A stretch of DNA of 64,000 nucleotides, taken from positions 1 through 64,000 of the forward strand of contig CAZCQH010000004.1 in assembly GCA_964500805.1 (NCBI GenBank), written 5' to 3'. Of this stretch, positions 48,934-58,040 are shown one piece after another (positions within the stretch are counted from its first letter, which is position 1; each line of letters begins with the position of its first letter). The notes beneath the pieces are model-generated. The model did not search any database and was not told the origin of the DNA. It saw only the letters and a list, made by a program, of their open reading frames with translations. A program made the position numbers and the translations under genes. Source of the DNA: Ga0077555 sp964500805 (GTDB taxonomy: Bacteria; Pseudomonadota; Alphaproteobacteria; Rhizobiales; Hyphomicrobiaceae).

Positions 48934-49653
48934 TCACCATGCTTCACGGCACTGTCGAAAGCGGCGCCACCAATACTCGCTTCCAGTTGCGCGAGCCCGC
49001 CTGCGTAGCCAGTCGCAGTCGCCATAGTAGTAGCCATCCCAGAAATAGAACGTGATGCCCGGGCCCCAGACGTGCCGCCGGCCACCACGCCAAGGCCGGT
49101 CTCCACGATCACCGCGCCTGACCCGGCGGTCCCCATCACCGTCACGCCAAGAGCGTCTGTTGTCTCCATCACCACGGCGCGCGCGCTCGTCTCGATTGCC
49201 TTCGCGATAGAGTTGGCGTGAACCGCGGTCACCACGATCAACACGATCGCGACTGCGTTCGGCTCGGTCTCCCCGGTCGCCTCGATCGACACGACCGCCG
49301 CGGTCACTACGGTCACCCCGGTCGAATGCCCTGGCGCCACGGTCGCCACGGCCTTGCTCCGAGCGGCCTGCCGCCCCCATACCGCCACCGCCACTCCTGC
49401 CGTCTCCGCCGCCACGCCCTGACATGCCTTGGCCACCACTGCCTGATTGCTGTCCACCACCAAGCGCAGGGCCGCCACCGCCGCCGCGTGGACCAGCTCC
49501 CGGAGCGCCTCCGCTCCCTCCGCCTCCCCCACCCGGCTGATTTAATTGGGCCAACTGTATGGCGTCAGGCAGGGCCGCGGCTGAAGACGGCGTGGCCATC
49601 GCCAGCGATGCAACGGCAATCAGCGGCGACAAAGAAAGCGACATGGTGCGCAT
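48934..49653 (-). CDS. Arg/Gly/Asp-rich secreted protein
   Basis: The 239-residue protein has a signal peptide (LIAVASLAMATPSSAAA), then a long Gly-rich run and about 90 residues of RGD/DRGDRG-type repeats. The end contains an aromatic/Tyr-rich patch (FYFWDGYYYGDCDWL) and two Cys. The repeat gives a strongly charged disordered region. The Arg-rich part resembles other rhizobial small secreted or envelope proteins of unknown role. I do not name a function. Confidence 0.75.
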   Translation of the reverse strand: MRTMSLSLSPLIAVASLAMATPSSAAALPDAIQLAQLNQPGGGGGGSGGAPGAGPRGGGGGPALGGGQQSGSGGQGMSGRGGGDGRSGGGGMGAAGRSEQGRGDRGARAFDRGDRSDRGGRVDRGDRGDRAERSRDRVDRGDRGSRQLYREGNRDERARRGDGDNRRSWRDGDGDRRVRRGDRGDRPWRGGRRHVWGPGITFYFWDGYYYGDCDWLRRRARATGSEYWWRRFRQCREAW

Positions 49654-49892
49654 TGTGAACTCGCGAGTTTGAGGCTCCGAAAGGCTAAACGCGTGCGCTC
49701 ACAATTAGTTCTGTTCTCGCCTGTTCTGGTGGGCTCGTTGCCCTCAGCTGCGCTCGGCTCTGTCACGCAATGCAACGCCGTTTAAGCCGTTTTTAATCCC
49801 TGCCGCTCATAATCTCCCCGAAACGAGTACAGCGTCATTGGAGTTTGTGCCGGCGCGAGCAGAGCCGTCACTCAACGAATAGGGGGACTTGA

Positions 49893-50675
49893 ATGACCAC
49901 TCTTCGCGCCCTTGCGCTGGGTGCAGTACTCGTTGCGGGCACCGCTGTCGGCGCCTCCGGCGCAGACCTCGGCCGGGGCGGTAGCATGAAGGACGGATAT
50001 GTGCCGATGGCAGCTCCGTCGTCGCCGTCAAGCTGGTATGTCCGCGGTGATCTCGGGCACGCCCGATTTGACCGCCCGACGATCGTAGAGGGTGACCGCT
50101 TCGAAATCACCGACCCCAACATAGACGATCAATGGAGCGGTGGTCTCGGCGTCGGCTACTATTTCTCGCGCAGTGTTCGCGCTGATCTTACCTGGGATCA
50201 CCGGTTCGAGACCGATGTGACCGGCACCATTGCGTCCGGCACGGTCAACTACCCGGGCAACCAGAGGTTCGGGCTGAAGAGCGATGTCTTTCTGGCCAAC
50301 CTCTACTACGACTTCGACAACCGCTCGCGGTTCACGCCTTACATCGGCATGGGCATCGGCTTCACGGTGAACAAGACCACGGGAGGTACTGTGGTCGATA
50401 CCTGCGCGGTGCCTTGCTACACCGACGGCCGTATTGCGGGCGCCAGCCACAACCATGTCGCTGGCGCGCTGATGACGGGCTTCTCCTACAACGTACGCGA
50501 TCGCCTGCATGTCGATGCCGGCTACCGCTTCCTTTATCTCGGCGAGGCCCGCACCGGTCTCATCACCGGCACGCCGGTTGTGCCGCCCGTGACGCCCCTC
50601 ACCGACTCGGGAGACCGCGTGACGGACATCTTCGCGCACGAGTTCCGCGTCGGTCTGCGCTGGGACATCAAGTAA
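49893..50675 (+). CDS. Outer-membrane beta-barrel protein (Omp25/31-like), first of two
   Basis: The 260-residue protein has a signal peptide (LALGAVLVAGTAVGASGAD) and a beta-barrel with alternating patterns ending in FRVGLRWDIK, the usual C-terminal barrel signal. It resembles the porin-like Omp25/Omp31 or opacity family of Rhizobiales. The ribosome-binding site GGGGGA precedes the ATG. The following gene is a paralogue. Confidence 0.85.
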   Translation: MTTLRALALGAVLVAGTAVGASGADLGRGGSMKDGYVPMAAPSSPSSWYVRGDLGHARFDRPTIVEGDRFEITDPNIDDQWSGGLGVGYYFSRSVRADLTWDHRFETDVTGTIASGTVNYPGNQRFGLKSDVFLANLYYDFDNRSRFTPYIGMGIGFTVNKTTGGTVVDTCAVPCYTDGRIAGASHNHVAGALMTGFSYNVRDRLHVDAGYRFLYLGEARTGLITGTPVVPPVTPLTDSGDRVTDIFAHEFRVGLRWDIK

Positions 50676-50981
50676 TTGGCTCGCAGCAAGAGTTACGCAA
50701 GACAGGCGGTCTTGGATCTCGTTTCCGGATCGCCGATGAGTCGACACCAGGCACCGGCACCTGGTGTCACCAAAGGCCAGCAGCCCCGTTGGGTGCAGCC
50801 CGAGACCCTTACTTCGATGTCCTGGTACTTGTAGTGGCGTCGGCGTCGCCCGTTGGGCTGGCCCGGGACAGTCGCCGAGTCTGGTTACTCGCGCCGCTCA
50901 CGTGCAGCAGCCTGAAGTCAGTCGGATCAAGTTCAATGCCGAAACTTGCGCTGGCAAGCGGCACTTTCGAGGGTCGATCAA
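50676..50981. other. Spacer between the two beta-barrel genes
   Basis: About 306 bp. It includes a hairpin GACACCAGG/CCTGGTGTC (50743-50751 and 50760-50768) without a T-run. It probably holds the promoter of the second gene. Nothing else was recognised. Confidence 0.5.
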
Positions 50982-51863
50982 ATGAACCGTATATCGCTCA
51001 TTCTGGCGCTTGGCCTGGCAGCACTCTCCGGCAACGTCTTGGAGGCCGCTGATTGGAACAACGGCGCGCGCGGGATCAAGGATCATGGTGGGATGGCCGG
51101 CATTCCGGTGCCAGCCCCGGTTCCAGTGATGGAATCCTTTCAGTGGTACCTCCGTGCGGATCTCGGCATCGGCGTCTTAGGCGGCTCTGGCCTTTCGGAA
51201 CGCGGTTTGCTGTTCGGCGTGAACAATGGCCTGACGACAGTGCCGACGAGTTCATCGTGGTGGCAAGCCGACACCGACTACAACTTCAGTGGATCGCTGG
51301 GTGCCGGCCGTTACTTCTCGCCGCGCATCCGCGGCGACATCACGGTCGATTTCCGCACGCCCAGCGAGATCATCGGCAACGGAGCCTACTCATTTCCCGA
51401 GGCACTCGGCACACCGCGCGTCCTGACTGGCAATACTGTTAGCGGAAGCCTCAACGAGAGACTCGAGGTCCGCGACACGACAATGATGGCCAACGCCTAC
51501 TTCGACCTGAAGGACCGTGGCCCATTCACGCCTTATGTCGGTATCGGTGCAGGGTTTTCTGTGCGCTCGATCGAACGCAACTTGACATGGACTGAACAGA
51601 CGGTCGACCCGCTCGGCGCCGTCTGCTGCCAAACGACTGTTACTGCCAGAGGCAAGGACCACGTGCTCGCACCGGCTGCATCGGCGACCGCCGGCGCGGC
51701 AATCGCCCTGTCCGAGGGCCGGGTGCTCGACTTCAATTACCGATACACATACATCGGCGAAGCCTCGAGCGGCACCATGGTCAATGGCATTCGCTCGGTC
51801 GCGACCGTCGGTGACACGCACGAGCATGCACTGCGCGCCGGCATGCGATGGAATATCTGGTGA
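50982..51863 (+). CDS. Outer-membrane beta-barrel protein (Omp25/31-like), second of two
   Basis: The 293-residue paralogue of the previous protein has a signal peptide (LILALGLAALSGNVLEA), the DLKDRGPFTPYVGIGAGF strand pair, and HALRAGMRWNIW at the end. The ATG at 50982 is chosen over the frame opening at 50946. Confidence 0.85.
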   Translation: MNRISLILALGLAALSGNVLEAADWNNGARGIKDHGGMAGIPVPAPVPVMESFQWYLRADLGIGVLGGSGLSERGLLFGVNNGLTTVPTSSSWWQADTDYNFSGSLGAGRYFSPRIRGDITVDFRTPSEIIGNGAYSFPEALGTPRVLTGNTVSGSLNERLEVRDTTMMANAYFDLKDRGPFTPYVGIGAGFSVRSIERNLTWTEQTVDPLGAVCCQTTVTARGKDHVLAPAASATAGAAIALSEGRVLDFNYRYTYIGEASSGTMVNGIRSVATVGDTHEHALRAGMRWNIW

Positions 51864-51886
51864 ATTGCAGAGCGCCATGAGCCTGA

Positions 51887-51916
51887 AAAAGGGGCGGTCG
51901 ATCGACCGCCCCTTTT
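51887..51916. terminator. Bidirectional terminator between omp and hppA
   Basis: A perfect 30-bp palindrome with arms AAAAGGGGCGGTCGA and its reverse complement forms a long stem flanked by A-run and T-run on both sides. It stands between convergent genes (omp, plus; hppA, minus) and can stop transcription from both. Confidence 0.9.
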
Positions 51917-51939
51917 CACGTCAAGTGGTAGTGGCGTGC

Positions 51940-54075
51940 TCAATGGCCGAGCACGGCGAGCAGCAACAGCGCCACGATGTTGGTGATCTTGATCATTGGG
52001 TTCACGGCGGGGCCGGCCGTGTCCTTGTAGGGATCGCCGACCGTGTCGCCGGTGACTGAGGCCTTGTGGGCCTCCGAGCCCTTCAAATGCTTCTGGCCGT
52101 CCTTGTCGACGAAGCCATCTTCGAACGACTTCTTGGCGTTGTCCCATGCGCCGCCACCAGAGGTCATTGAAATGGCGACGAACAGACCGGTCACGATGAC
52201 ACCGAGCAGCATGGCGCCAAGTGCGGCGAATGCGTTGCCGGGACCCGCGATCCACTTCACCACGTAGTAGCAGACGATCGGGGAGAGGACGGGCAACAGT
52301 GACGGAATGATCATTTCCTTGATCGCCGAGCGCGTCAGCAGGTCGACAGCGCGGGCATAATCGGGCTTCTCGGTGCCCTTCATGATGCCCGGCTTCTCGC
52401 GAAACTGGCGGCGCACTTCTTCAACGATCGAGCCTGCTGCCTTGCCAACAGCGGTCATCGCGATACCGCCGAAGAGATAGGGCAGCAAGCCGCCGAACAG
52501 CAGGCCCACCACGACGTAGGGGTTGGACAGAGAGAAGTCGACCTGCAGGTTGTGGAAGAGCGAGCCTGGCTTCGCCTGACTGATGAAGAACTTGAGGTCC
52601 TCGTTGTAGGCGGCAAAGAGCACCAGGGCGCCGAGACCTGCCGAGCCGATAGCATAGCCTTTGGTCACTGCCTTGGTCGTGTTGCCGACCGCATCAAGCG
52701 CGTCCGTCGTGCGGCGGATTTCCTTCGGCAGGCCTGCCATCTCGGCGATGCCGCCGGCGTTGTCCGTTACCGGGCCGAATGCATCGAGCGCAACGATCAT
52801 GCCCGCAAGCGCCAGCATCGTCGTCACTGCAATGGCGATGCCGAAGAGGCCCGCCAGCTTGAAGGTGATGATGATGCCTGCGACGATCACCAGCGTCGGC
52901 AGCGCCGTCGCCTCAAGCGAGACGGCAAGACCCTGGATCACATTGGTGCCGTGACCGGTCACCGAGGCTTGGCTGATCGAGCGCACGGGACGATAGCCGA
53001 CGCCGGTGTAGTACTCGGTGATGACGATGATCGCCGCCGTCACCAGAAGTCCGACAACGCCGCACCAGAAGAGATCCATGCCAGTGAACGACAGGCCGCG
53101 GGCGTTGAACGTGGTGCCCAGGCCAAGGATCCTGTCCGTAATCGGGTAAAGCGCGATCAGAGACAGAATGCCGGTGACGATGATGCCCTTGTAGAGCGCG
53201 CCCATGATCGAGTTGTTGGCGCCGAGCTTCACGAAGAAGGTGCCGATGATCGAAGTCACGACGCAGGCCGCGCAGATCGCCAGCGGGTAGATCATCAGGC
53301 TGCCGACAACGGGCTGGCCCGCGAAGTAGATCGCCGCAAGAACCATCGTGGCGACGACGGTCACCGCATAGGTCTCGAACAGGTCAGCCGCCATGCCGGC
53401 GCAGTCGCCGACGTTGTCGCCGACGTTGTCGGCGATCGTCGCCGGATTACGCGGATCGTCCTCCGGGATGCCAGCCTCGACCTTGCCGACGAGGTCGCCG
53501 CCGACATCCGCACCCTTGGTGAAGATGCCGCCGCCGAGTCGGGCGAAGATCGAGATCAGCGAGGCGCCAAAGCCAAGGGCAACGAGGCTGTCGATGACGG
53601 TTCGATCCGTGGTCGAAAGGCCCATGCCGCGGGTCAGGATCGCGTAGTAGACGGCAACGCCAAGCAGCGCGAGACCCGCCACGAGAAGGCCCGTCACCGC
53701 GCCGGCGCGGAAGGCCATGGAAAGGCCTTCGCCGAGTGACTGGGTCGAGGCCTGGGCCGTGCGGACGTTGGCCCGGACCGACACGTGCATGCCGATAAAC
53801 CCGGCAATACCCGACAGCACCGCACCGACGAGGAAGCCAAAAGCCACGCGCCACCCAAGCAGGATGCCGACCAGGATGAAGATCGGCACGCCGGCAATGG
53901 CGATGGTCGTGTACTGGCGTGAAAGATAGGCCTGCGCGCCTTCCTGGACGGCGCCAGCGATCTCCTGCATGCGGGCTGACCCTGCGTCAGCCGCCATGAC
54001 AGATTTGATCGTGAATGCGCCGTAGACGAGCGATAAGAGGCCGCCAACAATGATCAGCCACATCACGGAGTCCAT
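51940..54075 (-). CDS. hppA: Membrane-bound H+-translocating pyrophosphatase (K+-independent type)
   Basis: The 711-residue multi-spanning enzyme couples pyrophosphate hydrolysis to proton pumping. The active-site loop DVGGDLVGKVEAGIPEDDPRNPA and NVGDNVGDCAGMAADLFE are intact, along with GNTTKAVTKGYAIG around residue 464. The Lys in GNTTKA (Ala in K+-dependent forms) points to the K+-independent class. It starts 94 bp past where antisense shadows begin; the ATG at 54075 gives the usual N-terminal helix. Confidence 0.97.
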   Translation of the reverse strand: MDSVMWLIIVGGLLSLVYGAFTIKSVMAADAGSARMQEIAGAVQEGAQAYLSRQYTTIAIAGVPIFILVGILLGWRVAFGFLVGAVLSGIAGFIGMHVSVRANVRTAQASTQSLGEGLSMAFRAGAVTGLLVAGLALLGVAVYYAILTRGMGLSTTDRTVIDSLVALGFGASLISIFARLGGGIFTKGADVGGDLVGKVEAGIPEDDPRNPATIADNVGDNVGDCAGMAADLFETYAVTVVATMVLAAIYFAGQPVVGSLMIYPLAICAACVVTSIIGTFFVKLGANNSIMGALYKGIIVTGILSLIALYPITDRILGLGTTFNARGLSFTGMDLFWCGVVGLLVTAAIIVITEYYTGVGYRPVRSISQASVTGHGTNVIQGLAVSLEATALPTLVIVAGIIITFKLAGLFGIAIAVTTMLALAGMIVALDAFGPVTDNAGGIAEMAGLPKEIRRTTDALDAVGNTTKAVTKGYAIGSAGLGALVLFAAYNEDLKFFISQAKPGSLFHNLQVDFSLSNPYVVVGLLFGGLLPYLFGGIAMTAVGKAAGSIVEEVRRQFREKPGIMKGTEKPDYARAVDLLTRSAIKEMIIPSLLPVLSPIVCYYVVKWIAGPGNAFAALGAMLLGVIVTGLFVAISMTSGGGAWDNAKKSFEDGFVDKDGQKHLKGSEAHKASVTGDTVGDPYKDTAGPAVNPMIKITNIVALLLLAVLGH

Positions 54076-54345
54076 GAGTTCAGCTCCCCCAAGGGTGTTC
54101 TTCGACTGGAACTTTGCGGTGCTTCAGACTGGGCTGGGCAACGGGCACGCCACATGGCCCCGGAGGCCCACAAAGCCCGGGATTCGCGCGCGGACCATGC
54201 CCGAAGCGATGCGCCGTTGCAACACGAGTTGTTGAGACTTTGGTGTGGTGCGCTGATTCGTGCGTCGCTATGGACACGTTTGGTTAACGGGTGCCGCCGG
54301 GCGCTGCCCAGGCCGCTTTCGCCCGGTCCAATGGCGCGCCGCGGG

Positions 54346-54855
54346 TCAGGCGCGCTTCACCTCGGCCGACAGCTTCGGTTTGGTATTGAGGGTCTGGAAG
54401 ACGACGCAGTACCGCTCGGTGAGCTTCAGCAGCTGGTCGACCTTATCCTGAGGCACGTCGGTGTCGACCTCGAACTTGAGGCGAATGGCCTCGAAACCGA
54501 CCGGGGCTGCCTTGTCGACGCCAAGTGTGCCGCGGAAGTCGAGGTCGCCTTCGGCGAAGACGTGACCGCTCTTGAGCGGAACACCGATGGCTGTGGCAAC
54601 GGCTTTGAGCGTGACGCCCGCGCAGGCGACGAGCGCTTCGAGCAGCATGTCGCCCGAGCAGAGCTCGAGGCCGCTGCCGCCGGTCTTCGGATGGAGGCCG
54701 GCGACCTGCATGGCGCGGCCGGTTTCGAGCTTGCATGTGATGTTGGTGTCGTCGACCGAGCCCTTGGCGCGGAGCGTGATGCGGGCAGCGTTGGCGTCGG
54801 CCTTGTAGCTGTCCTTGATCGGCGTCTGCATGGCGCGGAGGGCGTCGGCATCCAT
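54346..54855 (-). CDS. OsmC-family protein
   Basis: The 169-residue protein is in the OsmC/Ohr fold, which often reduces organic peroxides with a Cys pair. The conserved Cys (ELCSGDMLLEALVACAGVTL, two Cys around residues 66 and 78) are present. The start is at 54855; the much larger open frame to 55359 is a shadow of the next gene. It is preceded by the 26-bp palindrome. Confidence 0.85.
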   Translation of the reverse strand: MDADALRAMQTPIKDSYKADANAARITLRAKGSVDDTNITCKLETGRAMQVAGLHPKTGGSGLELCSGDMLLEALVACAGVTLKAVATAIGVPLKSGHVFAEGDLDFRGTLGVDKAAPVGFEAIRLKFEVDTDVPQDKVDQLLKLTERYCVVFQTLNTKPKLSAEVKRA

Positions 54856-54879
54856 GGGTGTGCTCCTTTGCGTAACCAA

Positions 54880-54905
54880 GGGGTCAGACCCATGGGTCTG
54901 ACCCC
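54880..54905. repeat. 26-bp perfect palindrome, copy upstream of the OsmC gene
   Basis: It is identical to the copy at 45718 over the whole palindrome. It sits 24 bp upstream of the OsmC start and 29 bp beyond the stop of the ABC ATPase. Confidence 0.8.
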
Positions 54906-54934
54906 GTCCGGGAGTGATACTTAGCGCGGCGTTC

Positions 54935-55708
54935 TCAAATGCTGAAGCTGTCTTCGAGGGCGCGGGTGGGGCGGCGGTGGCGAAGCGTGTCGTCGAGGGC
55001 GCGGAGCACGGTGCGCTTCGAGGTCTCGAAGAAGGCCGAGAAGCGGTCGCGCGGGCGCGGCAGATCGACCACGATGACCCGTGCGATGCGGCCCGGGTTG
55101 GGCTCCATGACGATGATGCGGTCGGCAATGAGCAGGGCCTCGTCGATGTCGTGCGTGACCAGGACGAGCGTCGGGCGCATCTCGGTCCAGATGTCGAGGA
55201 GGTGCTCCTGCAAGTCGATGCGCGTGAACGCATCGAGTGCGGAGAAGGGCTCGTCGAGCAGCAGCACGCTCGGGCGCGCGACGAGGGCCCGGGCGATCGC
55301 AACCCGCTGGCCTTGCCCACCGGAGAGCTCACGCGGCCAGCGGTGCTCGTAGCCGGCAAGGCCGACTTTGGCGACAGCGGCGGTGACGCGGGCGGTTCTC
55401 TCCTGGCGCGCCAGACTGTCTATGCCGAAGGCGACGTTATCGGCGACGGACAACCAGGGGAGCAGGCGCGGCTCCTGAAAGATGAGGCCGACTTTGGGGT
55501 GCGGCTCGGTGATGCGCTGGCTGTCGACGGTGACGCTGCCCCGCGTCGGCTGATCGAGACCGGAGAGAATGCGCAGCAGCGTGCTCTTGCCGCAGCCGGA
55601 GCCCCCGACGATGGCGACGCACTCGCCACCGGCAACAGTCAGTGAGAGCGCATCAAGCGCGTGAGTCCCGTTAGGATAGGTCTTGGAGACAGCGTCGATG
55701 GTGAGCAT
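54935..55708 (-). CDS. ABC transporter ATP-binding protein (SsuB/TauB/NrtD type)
   Basis: The 257-residue ATPase has Walker A GGSGCGKST (35-43), the LSGGQGQRVAIARAL signature and LLLDEPFSALD. The layout matches the nitrate/sulfonate/taurine importer group. It pairs with the permease and binding protein that follow on the same strand, so the three form an importer. The start at ATG 55708 is preferred to 55750. Confidence 0.92.
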   Translation of the reverse strand: MLTIDAVSKTYPNGTHALDALSLTVAGGECVAIVGGSGCGKSTLLRILSGLDQPTRGSVTVDSQRITEPHPKVGLIFQEPRLLPWLSVADNVAFGIDSLARQERTARVTAAVAKVGLAGYEHRWPRELSGGQGQRVAIARALVARPSVLLLDEPFSALDAFTRIDLQEHLLDIWTEMRPTLVLVTHDIDEALLIADRIIVMEPNPGRIARVIVVDLPRPRDRFSAFFETSKRTVLRALDDTLRHRRPTRALEDSFSI

Positions 55709-55781
55709 GAGCGGGTCGGTGATCAGTGAGTGGTGAGTAGTGATTGGCAAGGCGGTGCAGGGCTGAAGTCAGACTCCGGGC

Positions 55782-56672
55782 TCAATGGTCCGACTTGAAG
55801 GCGTCCTGCCAGCGCAGGAAGGGGCGCGAGGCGAGCGCGATCAGGCTGTCGGTGGCTTTGCCAAGTACAGCGAAGGTGATGATTGCCGCGACGATCTGCT
55901 CGGGCTTGCCGAGCTGCTGGCCGTCGACGAGGAGGTAGCCAAGCCCCTCCGATGCGCCCATGAACTCCGCGGCGACGACGAACATCCAGCCGAGCCCCAG
56001 GCCGCCCCGCAGGGCGACGATGTACGCGGGGAGGATCGCCGGCAGCAGGATGCGACGCACGAGCTGCGGGCCGGTAAGGCGGAAAATGCGGCCGACCTCG
56101 ACGATCTTGCGGTCGACGGCGACGATGGCGCCCATGACGCCGAGGTACACTGGAAAGAACACGCCGACGGCGATCAGCGCCACCTTCGAGGCCTCGAAGA
56201 TGCCGAGCCAGAGAATGAAGAGCGGCACCCAGGCGATCGAGGGGATGGAGCGCAGACCCTGCAGCGTCGGATCGATCAGGCGGTTGACGAGGCCGGAGTA
56301 GCCGGCGACGGCGCCGATTGCGGTACCCGCAAGCACGCCGAAACCGAAGCCGGCGGCGACGCGTGCGGTCGTGGCGAGCACGTGGCGCAGAAGCTCACCC
56401 GTGGCGGCAAGCTCGGTGAGCGTGGCGATGATGCGCGAGGGCGGCGGCAGCAGGCGGCCATTGGCGAGGCCCGCGGCAACCGTCAGCTCCCAGCCGCAGG
56501 CGAGCAGAGCGGGCAGAACAAGGCCGATGATCCAGGCGGGAGGTACGATGGCGCGCGCGACGACGGGCTGCTGCCGAGTCGTAATGCTGGCTTGAGTGAC
56601 GGCACCAGGAGGGGCTTGCGCAGCGTGAGCCGCCTCGCGCGGTGCGAGCGTCGAGATCGACGTTATGGTCAC
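55782..56672 (-). CDS. ABC transporter permease (SsuC/TauC type)
   Basis: The 296-residue protein has about six membrane segments and the EAA-like loop EVGRIFRLTGPQLVRRILLPAILP typical of these permeases. It works with the ATPase and the binding protein in one operon. The N-terminal 30 residues before the first membrane segment are not conserved. Confidence 0.92.
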   Translation of the reverse strand: MTITSISTLAPREAAHAAQAPPGAVTQASITTRQQPVVARAIVPPAWIIGLVLPALLACGWELTVAAGLANGRLLPPPSRIIATLTELAATGELLRHVLATTARVAAGFGFGVLAGTAIGAVAGYSGLVNRLIDPTLQGLRSIPSIAWVPLFILWLGIFEASKVALIAVGVFFPVYLGVMGAIVAVDRKIVEVGRIFRLTGPQLVRRILLPAILPAYIVALRGGLGLGWMFVVAAEFMGASEGLGYLLVDGQQLGKPEQIVAAIITFAVLGKATDSLIALASRPFLRWQDAFKSDH

Positions 56673-56691
56673 GGGAATTACGCCCCCATTC

Positions 56692-57747
56692 TCACTGGAA
56701 CGAGCTGTCGAGAAGTGATCCGACGACAGCTTTGACGTCGACTTCAGGTTTGATCACACCAGCCTTCTGTAGCGCAACGCCTGCAGCGAGAATAGCGTCG
56801 TTCTGTGCAGGGCCGATCTTCGAGCTCGAGAGATCGGTGCGTTCCCTCAGTTGCTTCTCGACAACGGCTGGCGCCAGCTTGGTGACGGCGATGAATTCGG
56901 CCTTGAGCTTCTCGGGCTCGGCAATCGAGACTTGGCGGGCGGCCTCGTAGACCTTGATCACGCGCTTGACGATGTCGGGATGTTTTGCCGCGAATTCCTC
57001 ACGCACGTTGAGGATACCCCAGGTGTTGGCTTCCGCATTTCGGAAGAAGAGGCGCGCGCCGTCTTCGACCTCCGCCGACGCCATCATGGGATCGAGGCCC
57101 GCCCAGGCGTCGACGTCGCCGCGGGTCAGCGCGAGCTTGCCGTCGGCGTGCTGCAGCAACACGAGCGTCACGTCCTTTTCGGTGAGGCCGACCGATTGCA
57201 GCGCACGGACGAGGAAGATGTGCGGATCGGTGCCGCGGGTGACGGCAACGCGCTTGCCCTTCAGGTCGGCGATGGCGGTGATGCTCGAGTCTTTCTTGGT
57301 GACGAGCGCAGTCCATTCAGGGCGGGAGTAGGCGTAGACCGACTTGATGGGATTGCCGTTGATCTTGCCGACGAGGGCGGCGGCACCGGCGGTCGAGCCG
57401 AAGTCGATCGAGCCGGCGTTGAGGAACTCCAGCGCCTTGTTCGAGCCGGCGGACTGCACCCAGCGGACAGCGATGCCATCGGCGGCGAATTCCTTCTCGA
57501 GCAGGCCGTCGGCTTTGAGGACGAGGGAGACGGGATTGTAGGTGGCCCAATCCAGGCGGATTTCCTTTGGGGCGGCGGTTTGGGCGGCAGCGGGGTGCAG
57601 GGCGACGACGCCGAGGGCGGCGGACGCGGTGGCGATGGCCATGACCCTGGCAAGCAGGTGGCGGGTGGTCGCAAGGGCGCGCGTGACGAGATCGATCGCT
57701 GCGACGGCGTGCGCAGGTGCGCGAGATGCGGACTGGGCTGGGAGCAT
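56692..57747 (-). CDS. ABC transporter substrate-binding protein (SsuA-like)
   Basis: The 351-residue protein has an export signal after about 30 residues (RVMAIATASAALGVVALHPAAAQ) and the NMT1/SsuA fold: DWATYNPVSLVLKADGLLEKEFA, VQSAGSNKALEFLNAGSIDFGSTAG, DLKGKRVAVTRGTDPHIFL. It likely brings alkanesulfonates or related compounds to the importer; the ligand is unproven. An AT-rich region with inverted repeats lies about 80-110 bp upstream. Confidence 0.9.
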   Translation of the reverse strand: MLPAQSASRAPAHAVAAIDLVTRALATTRHLLARVMAIATASAALGVVALHPAAAQTAAPKEIRLDWATYNPVSLVLKADGLLEKEFAADGIAVRWVQSAGSNKALEFLNAGSIDFGSTAGAAALVGKINGNPIKSVYAYSRPEWTALVTKKDSSITAIADLKGKRVAVTRGTDPHIFLVRALQSVGLTEKDVTLVLLQHADGKLALTRGDVDAWAGLDPMMASAEVEDGARLFFRNAEANTWGILNVREEFAAKHPDIVKRVIKVYEAARQVSIAEPEKLKAEFIAVTKLAPAVVEKQLRERTDLSSSKIGPAQNDAILAAGVALQKAGVIKPEVDVKAVVGSLLDSSFQ

Positions 57748-57828
57748 GGTTTTCCCCTGGGCCTGATGCGGCCGTGTTCGATAGCGGGGTTAATGGGACA
57801 AAGTGGGCAATTTAGCAATATTTTTCTA

Positions 57829-57860
57829 AGATAAGCTTCTTATCTGGAGAGAAATAAGAA
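57829..57860 (-). promoter_or_regulatory. AT-rich dyad upstream of the SsuA-like operon
   Basis: AGATAAG and CTTATCT (57829-57835, 57839-57845) form a 17-bp inverted repeat. TTCTTAT and ATAAGAA (57838-57844, 57854-57860) form another, 9 bases apart, of the T-N11-A kind bound by LysR-type regulators. The stretch is AT-rich in GC-rich DNA and is 82-113 bp upstream of the binding-protein start. No regulator gene is adjacent. Confidence 0.5.
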
Positions 57861-58004
57861 ACGCGTTCCAACTTGCGCGCGATGTGAGCATTGCAATCCT
57901 ATCGGGAGCGCGATTGAGCTTGGCCGGTTTCGTAAACCAGCGCACCGGTGGAAATGTGGTGCGTCCGAGGTGCGGGGCGGAGGCTCGATCCAAGTGGGCG
58001 GCCA

Positions 58005-58030
58005 GGGGTCAGACCCATGGGTCTGACCCC
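58005..58030. repeat. 26-bp perfect palindrome, copy downstream of tex
   Basis: Identical in sequence to the copies at 45718 and 54880, followed by GACCAG as at 45744. It lies 10 bp from the tex stop. Confidence 0.8.
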
Positions 58031-58040
58031 GACCAGAGCC

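Noticed and set aside
52552..53739. 395-residue plus-strand frame across hppA
   Set aside because: It mirrors the membrane pyrophosphatase gene; its charged composition is an artefact of reading hydrophobic codons backwards.
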